A DNA stretch of 64,000 nucleotides from Propionivibrio dicarboxylicus. Lineage in GTDB: Bacteria > Pseudomonadota > Gammaproteobacteria > Burkholderiales > Rhodocyclaceae. This document shows positions 9,205 to 21,421 of this stretch, piece after piece. The notes under the pieces are model-generated. The model was given only the letters and a program-made list of their open reading frames with translations. It was not told the origin of the DNA and did not search any database. Numbering within the stretch: the stretch's first letter is position 1; every line of letters starts with the position of its first letter. A program made the position numbers and the translations under genes. Where the stretch lies: the NCBI RefSeq assembly GCF_900099695.1, contig NZ_FNCY01000018.1, positions 24,508 through 88,507 of the forward strand, read 5' to 3'.

Positions 9205-9689
9205 GATGGAACCACTTCCTTGTCAGAAAACATTGCGATCAGGTGTTCGATCGAGAACAGGATGATCAGGACGCCCGAAATGACGCAGGGAATATAGCGC
9301 CATGCCTCGGAAATGCCGAGCGTCGGGATGGCGTTCGACCAGACCGAGATGGCCATCATCGAACATCCCCAGGCCAGAGCAATGCCGAAGACGATCGAGA
9401 AAAAACCGACGATGTTGCCGACCCAGAACTGGACGTTTTTGGGCGCCAGGCCGACGAGCGATTCCATGCCGATGTGCCCTTCGTCGCGGACGCCGGCGGC
9501 CCCGCCGAACATGGCGACGTTGATGACGAGCAACAGGGCGACTTGTTCTGACCAGGCCGGCGCGTCATTGAGGATGTAGCGCCAGATGACCGAGCCGACG
9601 ACGACGGCGACGATGCCGAGCAGACCGGCGACGGCGACGTACATTCCCCAGCGCGAGAGCCGGGAATTAATCTGAGTTAACCATTCCAT
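9195..9689 (-). CDS. dctQ: TRAP transporter small permease, DctQ type
   Basis: A 164-residue membrane protein with four hydrophobic segments, matching the DctQ small subunit that pairs with DctM. The conserved W-R-Y segment (SVIWRYILNDAPAWSEQVA) and the GHIGMESLV motif of TRAP small permeases are present. The gene overlaps dctM by 10 bases and is separated from dctP by 78 bases that contain a hairpin. Confidence 0.9.
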   Translation of the reverse strand: MEWLTQINSRLSRWGMYVAVAGLLGIVAVVVGSVIWRYILNDAPAWSEQVALLLVINVAMFGGAAGVRDEGHIGMESLVGLAPKNVQFWVGNIVGFFSIVFGIALAWGCSMMAISVWSNAIPTLGISEAWRYIPCVISGVLIILFSIEHLIAMFSDKEVVPSWH

Positions 9690-9702
9690 TACTATCTTCC
9701 AG

Positions 9703-9741
9703 AAAAAGGCCCGAAGCCAGGATTGAGGCGACTTCGGGCCT
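9703..9741 (-). terminator. Intercistronic attenuator hairpin between dctP and dctQ
   Basis: A perfect 10-bp stem (9707-9716 with 9732-9741, AGGCCCGAAG/CTTCGGGCCT) with a 15-base loop is followed on the minus strand by five uridines. Its place just after the binding-protein gene suggests partial termination that keeps dctP mRNA more abundant than dctQM, as is common for importer binding proteins. Confidence 0.7.
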
Positions 9742-9767
9742 ATTGGAGGTGAAACCCCGAGCGGGTA

Positions 9768-10808
<1,041 letters not shown>

Positions 10809-10942
10809 CTACAAAACCATGTTGAAAGAGGCCCCGGTGCATGCCTTGAGGGCAATATACTCCATGGGTGGGGGTGGGACAAGGCGTATTTAGATACCTG
10901 ACCAATTTTAATGTCCTGATCTGCATGCTTGCGTTGTGGTGG

Positions 10943-11902
10943 TCAGCTATTGCGCTGTTTTACAAGGGTTTCGAGAACGCGCATGTTGCGCAGCGATTCC
11001 TCGAGAGCAAGCGCCGGCGGGCGTTTTTGCAGGATAGCGTCGGAAAAATCGGCAATTTCGCTGGCATAGCGATCCGATGCCGCGACCGCGATCGTTTCGC
11101 TGCCCTTGGCGGTGATGAGTTGCAGCTCTCCGGCGTCGTCGAGAAAGGTATCGGGCGCCAGCAGTGTGCCTTGCGTGCCGGTGATTTCGCTGTGCATGCG
11201 GCCGAAGGCGTTGAAGCCGCAGTGCAGTGAAGCGACGAGTCCGCTGCGGTAGCGGAGGACCGCCGAGAGGTTGACGTCCACGCCGTGGGCCTGGTCGCAG
11301 GTGACGGCGGTGTCGATCGGTTCCTCCTGCGCGATCATGCCGATCAGGTTGAGCGGGTAGCAGCCGACGTCGTAGAGGGCGCCGCCGCCCAGTTCGGGCT
11401 GTTCCTTGATCGTGTTCACGCGGTCGAGCAGGAAACGGAAGGTCGAATTGATGCTGCGGATGTCGCCGAGGACGCCACTGTCGAGGACCGCGCGGATCTT
11501 GCTGACGCGGTCGGTATAGCGGTACATGAAGGCTTCCATGAGCAGCACGCCGCATTCGCCGGCGACCGCCACCATGCGCTCGGCTTCCGCCGCGTTCAGC
11601 GCGAGGGGCTTTTCGCAGAGGACGTGTTTGCCGGCGCGCATGGCCTTGATGGCCCATTCGCAGTGCAGGGCATTCGGCAGCGGCAGATACACGGCGTCGA
11701 CCGCCGGGTCGGCGAGCAGCGCGTCGTAGGAAGTATGGGCGGTGAAGGGGCCGAACTGTGTCAGGCATTCCGCCAGCCGTGCCGGTTCGCGCGACGCCAT
11801 GGCCTGCAACTGCGCGTTGGCGCAGCGCATGATGGCCGGAATGACCTGCAAGCGAGCGATGCGAGCGCAGCCGAGTATGCCCCAACGAACCTGGTGAGCC
11901 AT
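10943..11902 (-). CDS. Gfo/Idh/MocA family NAD(P)-dependent oxidoreductase
   Basis: A 319-residue sugar or polyol dehydrogenase-like protein. The Rossmann motif WGILGCARIA is at the N-terminus, and the catalytic lysine motif CEKPLAL of the family is at about residue 95. I chose the ATG at 11902, preceded by an AGAGGGG ribosome site; the open frame extends 34 codons upstream without family similarity. It lies between the LysR regulator and the TRAP importer and could oxidise or reduce a sugar acid delivered by the importer. The substrate of this family cannot be deduced from sequence alone. Confidence 0.88.
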   Translation of the reverse strand: MAHQVRWGILGCARIARLQVIPAIMRCANAQLQAMASREPARLAECLTQFGPFTAHTSYDALLADPAVDAVYLPLPNALHCEWAIKAMRAGKHVLCEKPLALNAAEAERMVAVAGECGVLLMEAFMYRYTDRVSKIRAVLDSGVLGDIRSINSTFRFLLDRVNTIKEQPELGGGALYDVGCYPLNLIGMIAQEEPIDTAVTCDQAHGVDVNLSAVLRYRSGLVASLHCGFNAFGRMHSEITGTQGTLLAPDTFLDDAGELQLITAKGSETIAVAASDRYASEIADFSDAILQKRPPALALEESLRNMRVLETLVKQRNS

Positions 11903-12057
11903 GTGTTCCCCTCTGACAGCGCGCTCTGGAACTCGCCATCGGACAGACAATGTTCTTAACCCTGAGTGGCGGCGATTATGGTGAAAATTGTTGGCATGAG
12001 CCAATGCTATTAAGCATGACCGTCATGCTTGGATTGGTATGGCGATCATGCCAGACT

Positions 12058-12972
12058 TCAGGCGGCGGTCGGTGTGCCGGCGGCGGGCGGGAGTTGGTCG
12101 CGCTGATAGGCGCGGACGCAGTCGAGCATGTCGTTGAGCAGGCGCGAATCCTCGTCCTTGCGGTACGCGCAGTGCAGGTCGATCAGGCACTCGACGTCGG
12201 TGGCCAGCGGGCGGAAGACGACGTTGGGCAACTGCAGGTTGAGGATCGATTCCGGCACCAGCGCCGTGCCGAAGCCGCCGGATACCATGATGGTGGCGGC
12301 GATCAGGTCGCCCGCCTTTTGCGCGACGATGGGTTCGAAGCTGTGGCGCTTGAAGAGGGTGCGACAGGCAATGAAGACGCTCTGGTCCTGCTCGTCGATC
12401 AGCGGTTCGTTGCGCAGGTCGTCGAGCTTGATCTCGGTTTGTTGTGCCAGCGGGTTGCTCTGGTTCAGCGCGACGTAGAGCGGCTCGCGGTAGACGAGTT
12501 CCGAGGTGATGTTCGGGAACTCCGGCAAGTAACGGTCGAAGGCGACGAGGATGCGTCCCTGGTGCAGCGCGCCGATCTGGCGTTCCTTCGGCGTGTTGTG
12601 CAGCACGACCTTGACGTCGGGATGGGTGGCGGAAAACGAGCGCAGGAGTTTGGGGATGATGCTCAGCATGGCCGAGCCGAAGACGCCGATGTCGATGCGG
12701 CCGGCCTGGCCGGTGGCGACGCGACGGATTTGCTCGGTGGCGAGTTCGATGTGGGCGCTGATGTTGTGTGCGTGCTTGAGCAGGGCGGCGCCGGCTTGCG
12801 TCAGTTCGACGCCCCAACTGGTCCGTGTGAACAGCAGGACGCCGAGTTCTTCTTCGAGCGACTGGATGTGGCGAGTCAGCGGGGGTTGCGTGATGTGCAG
12901 CCGCTCCGCCGCGCGGCTGATGCTCCGCTCTTCGGCGGTGACGATGAAATACTTGAGACGCCGGACATCCAT
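12058..12972 (-). CDS. LysR family transcriptional regulator
   Basis: A 304-residue regulator with an N-terminal winged HTH (MDVRRLKYFIVTAEERSISR, then RLHITQPPLTRHIQSLEEEL) and a LysR effector domain. I start at 12972, the conserved beginning; the frame runs 28 codons further upstream. It is divergent from the uronate isomerase gene with a 302-base intergenic region between, and precedes the oxidoreductase and TRAP genes on its own strand. The natural inference is that it controls this module in response to a sugar acid or pathway intermediate. Confidence 0.92.
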   Translation of the reverse strand: MDVRRLKYFIVTAEERSISRAAERLHITQPPLTRHIQSLEEELGVLLFTRTSWGVELTQAGAALLKHAHNISAHIELATEQIRRVATGQAGRIDIGVFGSAMLSIIPKLLRSFSATHPDVKVVLHNTPKERQIGALHQGRILVAFDRYLPEFPNITSELVYREPLYVALNQSNPLAQQTEIKLDDLRNEPLIDEQDQSVFIACRTLFKRHSFEPIVAQKAGDLIAATIMVSGGFGTALVPESILNLQLPNVVFRPLATDVECLIDLHCAYRKDEDSRLLNDMLDCVRAYQRDQLPPAAGTPTAA

Positions 12973-13189
12973 GGGGGTTCTCCAGACAGCGCTTTGTCCA
13001 AGGAGTAAATATATCAGCCCGCGCAGCCGAAACGGCGGTTTGTCGCCCCGACCCATGCTCTTTTTGTATGGGGTCGTGCCTTATTAGCATTGGCCGCCTG
13101 CAGCGATCTTTCGCATAATCTAAAAAGAATATGACGTCGGGACGAATCCCGCACACAACATTTCCTTGGCATCTTCTGTGGTAGCCCAT

Positions 13190-13219
13190 TTGTGGTATGG
13201 TAGTATGGGTTTTTTATAA
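13190..13219 (+). promoter_or_regulatory. Candidate promoter of the uronate isomerase gene
   Basis: TTGTGG and TTATAA are spaced by 18 bases, about 55 bases before the start codon. The interval from 13185 to 13209 also has flanking CCCAT and ATGGG arms and a repeated TATGG, which could be an operator overlapping the promoter. Both readings are weak matches. Confidence 0.35.
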
Positions 13220-13271
13220 CCGGCAGTCCCCCCGGGAGGCTTGAGGGGCGCGCGTCAAATTACGGAGATTC

Positions 13272-14696
<1,425 letters not shown>

Positions 14697-14749
14697 AAAG
14701 GAAACGTCCCGAACGGAGCGATCCGGTCGGGACGATGTGTTTCGAGAGA

Positions 14750-14781
14750 GGCGGCTGGCCGGCAGGCGAGCCGCCTTTTTT
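14750..14781 (+). terminator. Intrinsic terminator after uxaC
   Basis: A stem GGCGGCT (14750-14756) and AGCCGCC (14769-14775) is followed by six Ts (14776-14781). A second hairpin, CGTCCCGA/TCGGGACG at 14705-14734, precedes it. The T-run overlaps the gloA stop codon from the other strand. Confidence 0.88.
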
Positions 14782-15172
14782 ATGCGGCGGGCTTGCGCTC
14801 GATCAGTTCGATCTTGTAGCCGTCGGGGTCTTCGACGAACGCGATGACGGTAGTGCCGTGCTTCATCGGTCCGGCTTCGCGCGTGACGCGACCGCCGCGC
14901 TTCTTGATCTCGGCGCAGGCCGCGTAGGCATCGGGAACTTCCAGCGCGATGTGCCCGAATCCGTTGCCCAGATCGTAGGACGGCGTGTCCCAGTTAAGCG
15001 TCAATTCAATGACGGCGCCATCGCTTTCCTCGCCGTAGCCGACGAACGCCAGCGTGAAGCGGCCTTCGGGGTAGTCGGTGCGGCGCAGTACTCGCATGCC
15101 GAGGATTTCAGTGTAGAAAGCGATCGACCGGTCGAGGTCGCCGACGCGGATCATGGTGTGCAGGATTCTCAT
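14780..15172 (-). CDS. gloA: Lactoylglutathione lyase (glyoxalase I)
   Basis: A 130-residue vicinal-oxygen-chelate enzyme that converts the methylglyoxal-glutathione hemithioacetal to S-lactoylglutathione in the cytoplasm. The four expected metal ligand motifs are visible: His5 in [10 protein letters not shown], the Glu in the strand before the central loop, the His in FGHIALEV, and the final Glu in [11 protein letters not shown]. Length is normal. It converges on uxaC and lies downstream of the large hybrid kinase on the same strand. Confidence 0.95.
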   Translation of the reverse strand: MRILHTMIRVGDLDRSIAFYTEILGMRVLRRTDYPEGRFTLAFVGYGEESDGAVIELTLNWDTPSYDLGNGFGHIALEVPDAYAACAEIKKRGGRVTREAGPMKHGTTVIAFVEDPDGYKIELIERKPAA

Positions 15173-15206
15173 GAAAAGACGGTCTCCGATGGGGTAAAGC
15201 GCGATT

Positions 15207-18200
15207 TTACTGCGATCGCGGCCGCGACAGTTCGGCTGCCGCCCAGTCGAGCCACTTCAGCAGCGTGGCGTACAGGACGTCGGCATCGAGCGGTTTGGCG
15301 ATGTGGTCGTTCATGCCGGCATTGAGGCAATCGCGGCGGTCTTCGTCGAAGGCGTTGGCCGTCATGGCCAGCACGATCGCCTTGGCCGACTCGCCGGACA
15401 GTCGCCGAATCGTTTGCGTCGCCTCGATGCCGCTCATGCCGGGCATCTGCATGTCCATGAGGATCAGCGGGTAGGCGGTTTGCGTCGCCTTGCGCACCGC
15501 GTCGAAGCCGTCGCAGGCGGTGTCGACGTGAAAATCGGCGATCGACAGCAGTTCGGTGGCGATTTCGCGTCCGGTCGGATCGTCGTCCACGAGCAGCACC
15601 CGCATGCCGGCGAAGCGTTGCCGGAGGATGTCTTCGGCGTTCTTCGGGTGCTCGGAAGCGGCGACCGGGCGCGCGGCAACGGTCGTCTTGCCCAGACGGA
15701 AGGTGGCCCAGAAGGTACTGCCGACGCCCGGCGTGCTGTCGACGCCGACATCGCCGCCCATGTTGCGCGCCAGGTGCCGGCTGATGACGAGGCCGAGACC
15801 GGTGCCGCCGAAGCGCCGGGTGGTCGATCCGTCCGCCTGGACAAAGGCCTGGAACAGGCTGTCGCGCTGCTCGGGCGTCAGCCCGATGCCTTCGTCCTCG
15901 ACTTCGAGGCGGAGCAGGATGCTGTGGATGTTTTCATGCTGGACCGTCAGGCGGACGCGGATCGTGCCTTGTTCAGAGAACTTGATCGCGTTGCTTAAGT
16001 AATTGAGGAGGATTTGTGCCACGCGCAGTTCGTCGCCGATGGCCTCGGCCGGAACGTTTGGATGGATCGCCCGGAGAATACGCAGGCCCTTGGCGTTGGC
16101 GCGCTCGTCGACCATCGTCAGCGTGTTGGCGAGCGTCTGCGCCGGCGAAAACAGTTTCTTCTCGAGGCTCAGCTTGCCGGCTTCGATCTTCGACAAGTCG
16201 AGGATGTTGTTGATGATGCCGAGCAGGTGCTGCGCCGCATCCATGATTTTGTCGACCTTGGCCTGCGCCGAATTGTCGCCGGGCGTGCCGCCATTAGCAT
16301 TGCCATGCGTGTTGGCAAGAGTGTTGGCAAGATCGCGCCGCAGCAGATGGCCGAAGCCGATGATGGCGTTCATCGGTGTGCGGATTTCATGGCTCATGTT
16401 GGCGAGGAAACTGCTCTTCGCCCGGTTTGCCGCTTCGGCGGCGTCGAGCGCGTTCTCAAGTTCGGCCGTGCGTTCCTCGACCAGCGTTTCGAGATGTTCG
16501 CGGTATTGGCTGAGTTCGGCCTCGACCTTCTTGCGCTCGGAGATGTCGATGTCGACGCAGAAGAGTTCTGGCGGCTTGCTGGGGACGGTTACCACGGCGT
16601 GGCTGGAAATGACATTGACAGGCTTGCCGTCCTTGCGCATCAGGGCCAGTTCCTCGGTCGGGTTGGCCTGGCCGGAGGCCATCATCGCGCTGACCGCCGA
16701 ATGCACCGCGGCGCGCATTTCCGGCGGGATGATGAGGTCGGTGAGTTTGCGCCCGATCGCTTCCTCGGCCGTGTAGCCGTACAGGCGTTCCGAAGCCCGG
16801 TTCCAGTAGTGGGTGACGAGGTCCGGGCCATAGCCTTGAACGGCGACCGAGGGGATCTCGCCGAAAAGCTTGCGGAAGCGCTGTTCGCTCTCTTCCATCG
16901 CCGCCGTGGCGAGTTTGCGGTCGGTGATGTCGAGGCAGAAGCCGATGTAGCCGATGAAGTTGCCTTGCGCGTCGTAGCGTGGGCTGCCTTCGTCCTGGAT
17001 CCAGCGATATTCGCCGTCGTGGCGCCGGAGCCGGTAGTCCATGCTGAACTTCTGCCGTTTCTCGAAGGCGCCGAGATAGATCTCCAGGCAGCGCTGCATG
17101 TCGTCGGGATGGACGCCCTCGGCCCAGCCGTTGCCGAGTTCCTGTTCCAGCGTGCGTCCCGTGAATTCGAGCCAGATGGAGTTGAAGTAGTTGCACAAGG
17201 CGTCGGTGCCGGCCGTCCAGATGAGTGCCTGCCCCGTGTTGGCGAGCGTGCGGTAACGCTGCTCGTTTTCGATGAGTTCGTTCTTGATCCGGTGTTGCTC
17301 GGCCATCACGCGGTTGAGGTGGAGGCAGACCAGGCTGAACACCAGCAGATTGCCGAGCATGCCGCCGGCAATCGTCAGGAAGGCAGTGCGGCGGACGTGA
17401 TCGGATTTGTAGCGCATTTCCGAGACGATATGCCGGTGCTCGCTCTCGGTCTGGTCGAAGCTGAGCTTCATCTGGGCGAGCAGGGCATTGCCGCGACGCA
17501 TCAGTGCCCGCGATTCGGCGGCGGAGATGCCCCGGCGATGGCTGTCGAGCGCCGCCGACGACCATTCGAGCATGGCCTGCGCGCGCGTCACGATGGGCAG
17601 GAACTGCCAGGTTTCGCTGTCGCCGTGGTGTTGCCGGTACTGGTCGAATTCGTCGAGACGGATGCGCGTCAGGTCGGCATTGATCAGGGCCGCGTTGAGG
17701 TGGTTGAGGTCGTCGCTGACCAGAAAGACGAGCGTCAGGCTGTGCTGCTGCGAGGCCATGGCGAGCGTGTCGGCGGCTTTGGCGAACAGGGATTCGCCGT
17801 TTTCGATTTGCGCGTTGATGGCCGTTACCTGGTATTGGGAGCGCAAAGCGGTCAGGAAAATGACGACCAGGGTGACCAGTCCGACGATGAACGCGCCGGT
17901 CACGCGCCGGCTCAGCATCCAGGAAAAGGCGCGTCGTGTGCAGGACACCAGGAATACCGCGAGGCTCAGGACGAGCAACAGCAAGGCCGTGTCGGCGGCC
18001 ATCATCGGCAGGCCGATCCAGCCGAGCATACCGAGCAGCGGCGACAGATAGGTGCCGAGCGCGGCGGTGGCGACGGCAAGCACGATCAGCGCGAGGACGG
18101 TGGCGGTCAGGACGGCGGAGCGGCGACGGCGGCGGATGACGTTGAGGATGAGCGCGCTGCCGATGAAGATCTGGCACACGGCGGTTTCGATTGTCATGCG

Positions 18201-18587
18201 ATAGTTCTGTTCCGGGGGGAGTTGGTCGTAAGGCCACTGAACCAGCAGGGAATCGATTCCGAGGCTTTTTCCGCTGGCATATTCCGCGAGGGTGGCGAGT
18301 CCGATGCTGATCGGCAAGATGGCCAGGACCGTGCCGCGCCGGATTCCGGACCTGGCGTCGGGGGCCTGCAAACAGAGCAGCGCAATGGCGTTGAAGATGA
18401 AGCAGAGTGCGGTGTTCGGCTTCATCGGGATCCAGCCTGATAGCAGGTTTTTCAATCCCGGGTCGTTCTGCAGGTAGCCTGTCAGCACCATGCTGCCGAT
18501 GGCGAGGCAGAGCAGGGCGGCGAAAACGGCGATCCTCGCCGCGAATGCGGACAGTCGGTCTGGGGCGAGCGGCTCGTCGGGCGTCAC
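15207..18587 (-). CDS. Multi-TM hybrid sensor histidine kinase, PAS-PAS-HisKA-HATPase-REC
   Basis: An 1126-residue membrane kinase. About seven hydrophobic segments occupy residues 13-248. A roughly 150-residue, helix-rich presumed periplasmic segment and another TM (about 405-427) follow. Then come two PAS domains (about 445-690), a coiled coil, HisKA with the phospho-acceptor in SHEIRTPMN (His near 732), a HATPase with GIGLTPEQ and [11 protein letters not shown], and a C-terminal receiver (about 995-1115, VLLVDDDP and DMQMPGMSG). No output domain is present, so phosphate must pass to another protein. The HisKA loop carries an unusual Asn/Thr/Gly-rich insertion. The gene begins 8 bases after a binding-protein lipoprotein gene, which probably supplies its ligand. 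Confidence 0.9.
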   Translation of the reverse strand: MTPDEPLAPDRLSAFAARIAVFAALLCLAIGSMVLTGYLQNDPGLKNLLSGWIPMKPNTALCFIFNAIALLCLQAPDARSGIRRGTVLAILPISIGLATLAEYASGKSLGIDSLLVQWPYDQLPPEQNYRMTIETAVCQIFIGSALILNVIRRRRRSAVLTATVLALIVLAVATAALGTYLSPLLGMLGWIGLPMMAADTALLLLVLSLAVFLVSCTRRAFSWMLSRRVTGAFIVGLVTLVVIFLTALRSQYQVTAINAQIENGESLFAKAADTLAMASQQHSLTLVFLVSDDLNHLNAALINADLTRIRLDEFDQYRQHHGDSETWQFLPIVTRAQAMLEWSSAALDSHRRGISAAESRALMRRGNALLAQMKLSFDQTESEHRHIVSEMRYKSDHVRRTAFLTIAGGMLGNLLVFSLVCLHLNRVMAEQHRIKNELIENEQRYRTLANTGQALIWTAGTDALCNYFNSIWLEFTGRTLEQELGNGWAEGVHPDDMQRCLEIYLGAFEKRQKFSMDYRLRRHDGEYRWIQDEGSPRYDAQGNFIGYIGFCLDITDRKLATAAMEESEQRFRKLFGEIPSVAVQGYGPDLVTHYWNRASERLYGYTAEEAIGRKLTDLIIPPEMRAAVHSAVSAMMASGQANPTEELALMRKDGKPVNVISSHAVVTVPSKPPELFCVDIDISERKKVEAELSQYREHLETLVEERTAELENALDAAEAANRAKSSFLANMSHEIRTPMNAIIGFGHLLRRDLANTLANTHGNANGGTPGDNSAQAKVDKIMDAAQHLLGIINNILDLSKIEAGKLSLEKKLFSPAQTLANTLTMVDERANAKGLRILRAIHPNVPAEAIGDELRVAQILLNYLSNAIKFSEQGTIRVRLTVQHENIHSILLRLEVEDEGIGLTPEQRDSLFQAFVQADGSTTRRFGGTGLGLVISRHLARNMGGDVGVDSTPGVGSTFWATFRLGKTTVAARPVAASEHPKNAEDILRQRFAGMRVLLVDDDPTGREIATELLSIADFHVDTACDGFDAVRKATQTAYPLILMDMQMPGMSGIEATQTIRRLSGESAKAIVLAMTANAFDEDRRDCLNAGMNDHIAKPLDADVLYATLLKWLDWAAAELSRPRSQ

Positions 18588-18595
18588 GTCGTCAG

Positions 18596-19717
18596 TCAGT
18601 GTTTGATGGGCACGAAGGCCCCGTTACGGATGCCGACCATGAAAGTCTTTCCCTGCGTGTCGCCATAGTCATCGAAATCGATCGGTCGTTGCGCGCCGAC
18701 GAAGTGACGACGCGCCAGGATCGCTTGTTTGATCGTTTGATTGCCTTGCCGGGCCGCGAGCGCGTCGAAAATGACATTGGCAGCGTCGTAGCTGAACGTC
18801 TCGGGAAAGCCGGGTTCCCGGTTGAATCGGCTGATGAAGGCATTGCGGAAGGTGACATAGGTCGGCATGCGGCCATCGCGTTCGAAAAACTGGGCGACGG
18901 TGATGCCTTCGGTCCATTTGCCGCCGATTTCGACGAGTCGTTCGGTGGCTGCCCATTCCGAGGTGCCGACCGCGACGCGCGTGTCGAGGCGGCGAATCGC
19001 CTGGCTCATCATCGCCGCGTCGACCGAGTTGGCGACGAGGACGATGCCGTCGGGCCGGTCGGCGAGTGCCTGTCGGGCCAGTGTCGAGAAGGCCGTCTCC
19101 TCGCTTGAGGTGAATGGCAGCGGCGTCAACAGGGTGCCGCCGGTCGCCGAGAAGGATTTGCTGAATTCGTCGAGCCAACTCTGGCTGTAGGACCGGTTGC
19201 GGATGTCGAAGACCAGCCGCACGCGGCGCAGGCCGAGAACCTGATAGTAGTATTCAGCGTTGGTGCGCACGAATTCCTGTGTCGCCGGGATGACGCGGAA
19301 GAAATAATCGTCGATGCCGAGCAGGTCGCCGGTGGTGACGGTCGGACTCATGATCAGCATCTTTGCGGCGTTGGCGCGCGGGACGATGGCCATCGCCATC
19401 GAGCTGGTCATCGGGCCGACGACGGCGAGGACGTGGCGTTCGACGAGCGAATCGAAGGCTTGAACGGCGATATCCGCGGTTTGCTGGTCGTCGCTTTCGA
19501 TCAGTTCGATCGGGCGTCCCTTGATGCCGCCGGCCTTGTTGCGCAGTTCGACGGCCAGCCGCACGCCTTGGAGACCGCCGATGCCGAGGTCGGAGACGCG
19601 GTCGGAGAGTCCGCCGATATAACCGACACGGACGGGTTCCGGCGGCGCGCAGGCAGCCAGCCCGATCAGCACGGTCAGCACGGTCAGCAACATCGGCAGG
19701 TGTCGCACGGCGATCAT
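18596..19717 (-). CDS. ABC-type (LivK-like) substrate-binding lipoprotein paired with the sensor kinase
   Basis: A 373-residue periplasmic binding protein of the branched-chain amino acid/amide type (receptor ligand-binding fold). A signal peptide with lipobox LAAC is at residues 20-23, so it should be lipid-anchored. Family features include VRVGYIGGLSD, the AVVGPMTSSMAMA segment and FPETFSYDAANVIFDAL. No ABC permease or ATPase is adjacent. Instead it is directly upstream of a hybrid kinase with an 8-base gap, so a sensing rather than transport role is inferred. Three 9-base repeats encode part of its signal peptide. Confidence 0.88.
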   Translation of the reverse strand: MIAVRHLPMLLTVLTVLIGLAACAPPEPVRVGYIGGLSDRVSDLGIGGLQGVRLAVELRNKAGGIKGRPIELIESDDQQTADIAVQAFDSLVERHVLAVVGPMTSSMAMAIVPRANAAKMLIMSPTVTTGDLLGIDDYFFRVIPATQEFVRTNAEYYYQVLGLRRVRLVFDIRNRSYSQSWLDEFSKSFSATGGTLLTPLPFTSSEETAFSTLARQALADRPDGIVLVANSVDAAMMSQAIRRLDTRVAVGTSEWAATERLVEIGGKWTEGITVAQFFERDGRMPTYVTFRNAFISRFNREPGFPETFSYDAANVIFDALAARQGNQTIKQAILARRHFVGAQRPIDFDDYGDTQGKTFMVGIRNGAFVPIKH

Positions 19718-19881
19718 GGAGGGTGTTATGTCGGTAGAAGTGTCGTGGTTGGCAGACGCGGAAAAGCCTATCGCCCGTCAATCGTGTCAGAACTCCGGGT
19801 CGCTGTGCATCCGTAGTTTATGCAGCGAATTTCGGAAACTACGTAGTTGAAGTGCGACGGGCTGGCGCGACGTGCGGGCGT

Positions 19882-20664
19882 TCAGCGCTGCCACTGCGGG
19901 CAGGTGGCAGCCAGCGCGTTGAGTTCGGCGCGGGCGGCGCGATAGTCGGGATAGAGCGTCGCGACGTGCGCCCAGAAGCGGCGGCTGTGATTCATTTCGA
20001 GCAGGTGGGCGAGCTCGTGGGCGACGACGTAATCGACGATGTGCAGCGGGAAATGGACGAGGCGCCAATTGAGGCGGATGCCGGTCGCCCGGCTGCAGCT
20101 GCCCCAGCGCGTGCGCGCCGAGGACAGCGCCAGCGGCGGCGTCGGCAGCTCGAGACGGCGGGCGTATTCGGCCAGGCGCGAGGGAAACAGGGTGAGCGCT
20201 CGCTCTCGCAGCGCGCGTTCCAGCACGCGGCCGGCGTCGGTCGGGGCGCGCAACTGGAGCGTCAGGCCGGGCGGCGAGCCGTTCTCGCCATCATGCCAGA
20301 CGAAACGGTTGTTGCCCGGCGCGGTACGGATCGTCAGTGTTTCGCCGAGCAGCGGTAGCTGGACGCCGTCGCTAATGCTGAGCGGCTCGGCGCGTCGCCG
20401 GCTGCGCCAGGCGTCGAGTTTTTGCGCGACCCAGTCGCCGTGTTTGCGGATCAGCGCTTCGACGTCGACGAGCGAGGCGCGCACCGGCGCCGCGATGCGC
20501 AGGCCGCGATGATCGATTTGCAGGCCGATACTGCGACGCCGGCTGCGGCGCAGGACATAGGGGACGATGCGGTCGCCGAGGGCGATCGTGCGTGCGACTT
20601 CGTTTTCGGCCAGCGGCGTTCGGTCGCCGAAGGGCAGTTCAGTTTGCCCGGAGAGGGGGCTCAA
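19882..20664 (-). CDS. YgjP-like M48-family zinc metallopeptidase (DUF45)
   Basis: A 260-residue protein matching the YgjP/DUF45 group of metal-dependent hydrolases. The zinc motif is clear: VVAHELAHLLEMNHSRRFW, with HExxH-type HELAH plus the downstream His. The middle segment WGSCS is also characteristic. Its biological target is unknown. It lies 13 bases after plsC on the same strand, in the order gmhB-plsC-peptidase that is common in betaproteobacteria. Confidence 0.9.
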   Translation of the reverse strand: MSPLSGQTELPFGDRTPLAENEVARTIALGDRIVPYVLRRSRRRSIGLQIDHRGLRIAAPVRASLVDVEALIRKHGDWVAQKLDAWRSRRRAEPLSISDGVQLPLLGETLTIRTAPGNNRFVWHDGENGSPPGLTLQLRAPTDAGRVLERALRERALTLFPSRLAEYARRLELPTPPLALSSARTRWGSCSRATGIRLNWRLVHFPLHIVDYVVAHELAHLLEMNHSRRFWAHVATLYPDYRAARAELNALAATCPQWQR

Positions 20665-20677
20665 TTGCGAACACCCG

Positions 20678-21415
20678 TCAGGCCTGGGCGGGCGTGGCCG
20701 GGTACCGGTGCGGGGCGATCCGCCGCATTTCCTCGTGTATCCAGGCTTCTGCCAACTGGTTCACTTCTTCGGTCGTTTTTCCGGTGGTGTCGATCGCCGG
20801 GCCGATGCTGACGACGATTTCGCCGGCGCGCTTGGCGAAGCGCTTGGTCCAGAATTCGCCGGCATTGTGGGCGACCGGGATGGCGAGGGCGCCGGCGCTG
20901 ACCGCCAGATGGGCGCCGCCGGGCTTGAAGCGGCGGAATTCGCCGGGTGCGGTGCGTGTGCCTTCGGGGAAGACGACGACCGAGATGCCGTCCTTCAGAC
21001 AGGCCTTGCCTTGCACGGCGACCTGGCGCAAGGCGTCCTTGCCGGCGCTGCGATCGATCGAGATCATGCGGCAGGCGGCGAAGGCCCAGCCGAGCAGCGG
21101 AATCGACATCAGCGATTTCTTGAGGACGAAGACAACCGGCGGAAAGATCTGCTGCAGGGCGATGGTTTCCCAGGCGGACTCATGCTTGGCCAGGACGACG
21201 CAGGCCTGCTTCGGGATGTTCTCGCGTCCGACGATGCGATAGCGCAGGCCGAGCATCAGGGCGCAGAGGCCGAGCAGCACGTCGTACCAGATGCGGATGA
21301 AGGCGAAGCGGACGCGGAGCGGCAAAACGATGCCGAGCGCTACCAGCGCGCTGGCGAGCGCCGTGACGGCAATGGCGAAAGGGGCGAAAACCAGGGTGCG
21401 GAGGAATGCGATCAT
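20678..21415 (-). CDS. plsC: 1-acyl-sn-glycerol-3-phosphate acyltransferase
   Basis: A 245-residue membrane-associated enzyme that acylates lysophosphatidic acid to phosphatidic acid. An N-terminal hydrophobic segment is followed by acyltransferase motif I (KHESAWET, a betaproteobacterial variant of NHxSxxD) and motif III (FPEGTRTAPGEF). It starts 6 bases after the gmhB stop, in the same operon as glyQS. Confidence 0.93.
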   Translation of the reverse strand: MIAFLRTLVFAPFAIAVTALASALVALGIVLPLRVRFAFIRIWYDVLLGLCALMLGLRYRIVGRENIPKQACVVLAKHESAWETIALQQIFPPVVFVLKKSLMSIPLLGWAFAACRMISIDRSAGKDALRQVAVQGKACLKDGISVVVFPEGTRTAPGEFRRFKPGGAHLAVSAGALAIPVAHNAGEFWTKRFAKRAGEIVVSIGPAIDTTGKTTEEVNQLAEAWIHEEMRRIAPHRYPATPAQA

Positions 21416-21421
21416 GCGGCC

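Noticed and set aside
14705..14734. Hairpin CGTCCCGA/TCGGGACG as separate terminator of uxaC
   Set aside because: It has no T-run; the following hairpin at 14750-14781 is the functional-looking terminator.
16014..18440. 808-codon plus-strand open frame opposite the large hybrid kinase
   Set aside because: Antisense shadow of a kinase with clear HisKA, PAS and REC motifs; no family similarity of its own.
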